From Thermococcus sp. (GTDB taxonomy: Archaea; Methanobacteriota_B; Thermococci; Thermococcales; Thermococcaceae), in the NCBI GenBank assembly GCA_027001105.1, contig JALTMZ010000061.1:1-6747 (forward strand): a DNA stretch of 6,747 nt, written 5' to 3'. Made by a program: the position numbers and the translations under genes. The notes beneath the pieces are model-generated. The model saw only the letters and a list, made by a program, of their open reading frames with translations, ran no database searches and had not been told where the DNA came from. Below are positions 5,035 to 6,747 of the stretch, piece by piece; the stretch's first letter is position 1, and each line of letters opens with the position of its first letter.

Positions 5035-6723
5035 TTAGAATATCAACGGTGCCCTGTATTCACCCCAAACTTCTCTTAAAACATCAGTAACTTCGCCAAG
5101 TGTCGCCAAGTGTCTGTGTGCTTCAATTATATATGGCATTAGGTTAACATCCTCCTTCTCTGCAGCATTCCTCAGCTTATCCAAAGCCTCTTCAACCTTC
5201 TTGTTGTCCCTCTCACTCCTCAGCTTCTTCAAACGCTCAATCTGCTTGTCCCTAATACTTGGATCAACCTTGAGAATCTCGACCTCAATCGGCTCATCAA
5301 CAACAAACTTGTTGACACCAACGATAATCCTCTTGCCCTCCTCAACTTCTTTCTGATACTTGTAAGCGGAATCTGCGATCTCCTTCTGGATGTAGCCGCG
5401 CTCAATAGCCCTCATCATTCCACCCATGCGCTCAATCTTCTCAATGTACTTCATGGCTTCCTCCTCGATATGATCGGTAAGCCACTCAATGTAATACGCT
5501 CCCCCCAATGGGTCAATCGTGTCAACAACACCGCTCTCATAAGCGATAATCTGCTGTGTTCTTAATGCAATCCTGACACTCTTTTCCGTTGGAAGGGACA
5601 AAGCCTCATCATAACTGTTCGTATGCAAGCTTTGAGTTCCACCCAACACTGCAGCCAAAGCCTGAATCGTGACTCTAATGATGTTGTTCTCTGGCTGCTG
5701 GGCTGTGAGAGTTGAACCAGCAGTTTGCGTGTGGAATCTAAGGAGCATTGACTTTGGATTCTTTGCACCAAATTTTTCCTTCATTATCTTAGCCCACAGC
5801 CTTCTTGCAGCTCTGAACTTTGCAATCTCCTCAAGGAAGTTGTTGTGCGCATTGAAGAAGAAGCTCAATCTTGGGGCAAACTTATCAACGTCCATCCCTC
5901 TCTCAATAACAGCCTTTACATATTCGATACCATCTGCCAATGTGAAGGCAACCTCCTGGACTGCATTTGCACCAGCTTCTCTGATGTGATACCCACTAAT
6001 GCTGATCGGATTCCACTTTGGAACATTCTCAGCACAGTACATGATAATATCCGTAGTTAAGCGCATTGAGGGCTGTGGTGGAAAGATGTAGGTCCCCCTC
6101 GCAATGTACTCCTTAAGGATGTCATTCTGCACAGTTCCCCTTAAAACGTGCTGCGGAACCCCTTGCTTCTCAGCAACGAGGATGTACATTGCCAAAAGGT
6201 TTGCGGCTGTAGAGTTTATTGTCATTGAAGTTGAAACCTTGTCAAGAGGAATCCCGTCAAAGAGAATCTCCATATCCCAGAGGGAGTCAATAGCAACACC
6301 AACTTTACCAACCTCTCCCTCCGCCATTGGATGGTCGCTGTCATAACCGAGCTGGGTTGGTAGGTCAAAGGCTACACTCAAACCTGTTTGTCCTTGTTCC
6401 AAGAGGTACTTGTAACGTTTGTTTGACTCCTCAGCGGTGGCATAGCCGGCATATTGTCTCATCGTCCAGAATCTTCCTCTATACATTGTCGCATAAACGC
6501 CACGAGTGAAGGGGTACTGTCCCGGAAAGCCCAGCTTTTCCATGTAGTCCCAATCTTCTCCAAGATCAGCAGGGGTGTAAACTCTTTTAATTTCAAAGCC
6601 ATCGTCAGTCATGAACTTCTCTTTTCTCTCTGGTCTCTTTGCAATAAGTGGCTTAACCACATTTTCTTCCCACTCTTGTTCAGCTTTTTTGATTTCTTCA
6701 AGCTTTTTTCTATCAAAGGTCAT
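5035..6723 (-). CDS. mcmA1: Methylmalonyl-CoA mutase, large catalytic subunit (no B12 domain)
   Basis: A 562-residue catalytic subunit that interconverts (R)-methylmalonyl-CoA and succinyl-CoA. It covers the substrate-binding TIM barrel and its linker but stops before the cobalamin-binding domain found in fused mutases, so a separate B12-binding subunit must exist elsewhere. Counting from ATG 6723, the substrate residues of the Propionibacterium enzyme are kept at matching spacing: Y77, T79, R84, Y91 (its Y89), R209 (its R207) and H246 (its H244). Tyrosine and arginine at the Y89/R207 positions indicate methylmalonyl rather than isobutyryl substrate; isobutyryl-CoA mutase has Phe and Gln. The GTG at 6732 was rejected as start because GGTGAT there is the Shine-Dalgarno site for ATG 6723. 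The upstream promoter is cut by the window edge. The gene is complete. Confidence 0.95.
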   Translation of the reverse strand: MTFDRKKLEEIKKAEQEWEENVVKPLIAKRPERKEKFMTDDGFEIKRVYTPADLGEDWDYMEKLGFPGQYPFTRGVYATMYRGRFWTMRQYAGYATAEESNKRYKYLLEQGQTGLSVAFDLPTQLGYDSDHPMAEGEVGKVGVAIDSLWDMEILFDGIPLDKVSTSMTINSTAANLLAMYILVAEKQGVPQHVLRGTVQNDILKEYIARGTYIFPPQPSMRLTTDIIMYCAENVPKWNPISISGYHIREAGANAVQEVAFTLADGIEYVKAVIERGMDVDKFAPRLSFFFNAHNNFLEEIAKFRAARRLWAKIMKEKFGAKNPKSMLLRFHTQTAGSTLTAQQPENNIIRVTIQALAAVLGGTQSLHTNSYDEALSLPTEKSVRIALRTQQIIAYESGVVDTIDPLGGAYYIEWLTDHIEEEAMKYIEKIERMGGMMRAIERGYIQKEIADSAYKYQKEVEEGKRIIVGVNKFVVDEPIEVEILKVDPSIRDKQIERLKKLRSERDNKKVEEALDKLRNAAEKEDVNLMPYIIEAHRHLATLGEVTDVLREVWGEYRAPLIF

Positions 6724-6727
6724 CGGG

Positions 6728-6733
6728 ATCACC
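6728..6733 (-). promoter_or_regulatory. Shine-Dalgarno site fixing the mutase start
   Basis: The minus strand reads GGTGAT, then CCCG, then ATG at 6723: perfect complementarity and normal spacing. The upstream in-frame GTG (6732-6730) is part of this site, so the protein should begin MTFDRKK. Confidence 0.75.
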
Positions 6734-6747
6734 AGATGAGCTTTTAG

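Noticed and set aside
6724..6732. GTG start giving a 565-residue mutase
   Set aside because: The GTG is part of GGTGAT, which is correctly spaced for ATG at 6723; the shorter 562-residue form is preferred.
5669..6747. Plus-strand open frames up to 106 residues opposite the mutase gene
   Set aside because: They are shadows of the conserved mutase coding sequence, without initiation signals.

Overview
The window looks like chromosomal DNA from a hyperthermophilic euryarchaeon of the order Thermococcales (Thermococcus/Pyrococcus/Palaeococcus type). The reasons are the protein families present (FtsZ2 behind a ribbon-helix-helix gene, archaeal RibL, MCT-1/Tma20-like PUA protein, DUF4443, split methylmalonyl-CoA mutase), strong GGTGA(T/G) Shine-Dalgarno sites, TATA-like promoter patches, oligo-T style 3' ends and very tight gene packing. 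The base composition is moderately AT-rich. The species cannot be named from the sequence alone.

Plus-strand half (1-2704): a division and segregation island. A 63-residue ribbon-helix-helix (RHH) regulator resembling CdrS is followed by a complete FtsZ2-type tubulin GTPase, a ParA/Soj-type deviant-Walker ATPase, and a 112-residue protein that overlaps the ATPase gene by 20 bases. The last protein has a lysine/arginine-rich N-terminal tail and a C-terminal RHH fold that I infer from its sequence pattern. The ATPase plus RHH partner have the architecture of the SegAB chromosome-segregation cassette known from Sulfolobus and of type Ib plasmid partition cassettes. A perfect 13-bp palindrome lies 14 bases before the ATPase start, where an autoregulatory or centromere-like site would be expected. 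Together the four genes suggest that control of division, the Z-ring and DNA segregation are encoded side by side.

Minus-strand half, read right to left (6723-2742): the catalytic subunit of methylmalonyl-CoA mutase, ending in a U-rich 3' region, then a four-gene operon with its own promoter. The operon runs winged-helix DUF4443 protein, pyrF (OMP decarboxylase), MCT-1/Tma20-like PUA protein, ribL (archaeal FAD synthase). Successive genes overlap by 4, 14 and 4 bases and each has a good Shine-Dalgarno site, so they are almost certainly cotranscribed and translationally coupled. The DUF4443 protein may be the operon's regulator, but its ligand is unknown.

The two halves converge on a 37-base gap (2705-2741). 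Start sites were revised for two genes on Shine-Dalgarno evidence: the mutase (ATG at 6723, not GTG at 6732) and DUF4443 (ATG at 4921, not 4978). No tRNA, rRNA, CRISPR, insertion sequence or frameshifted gene was seen.
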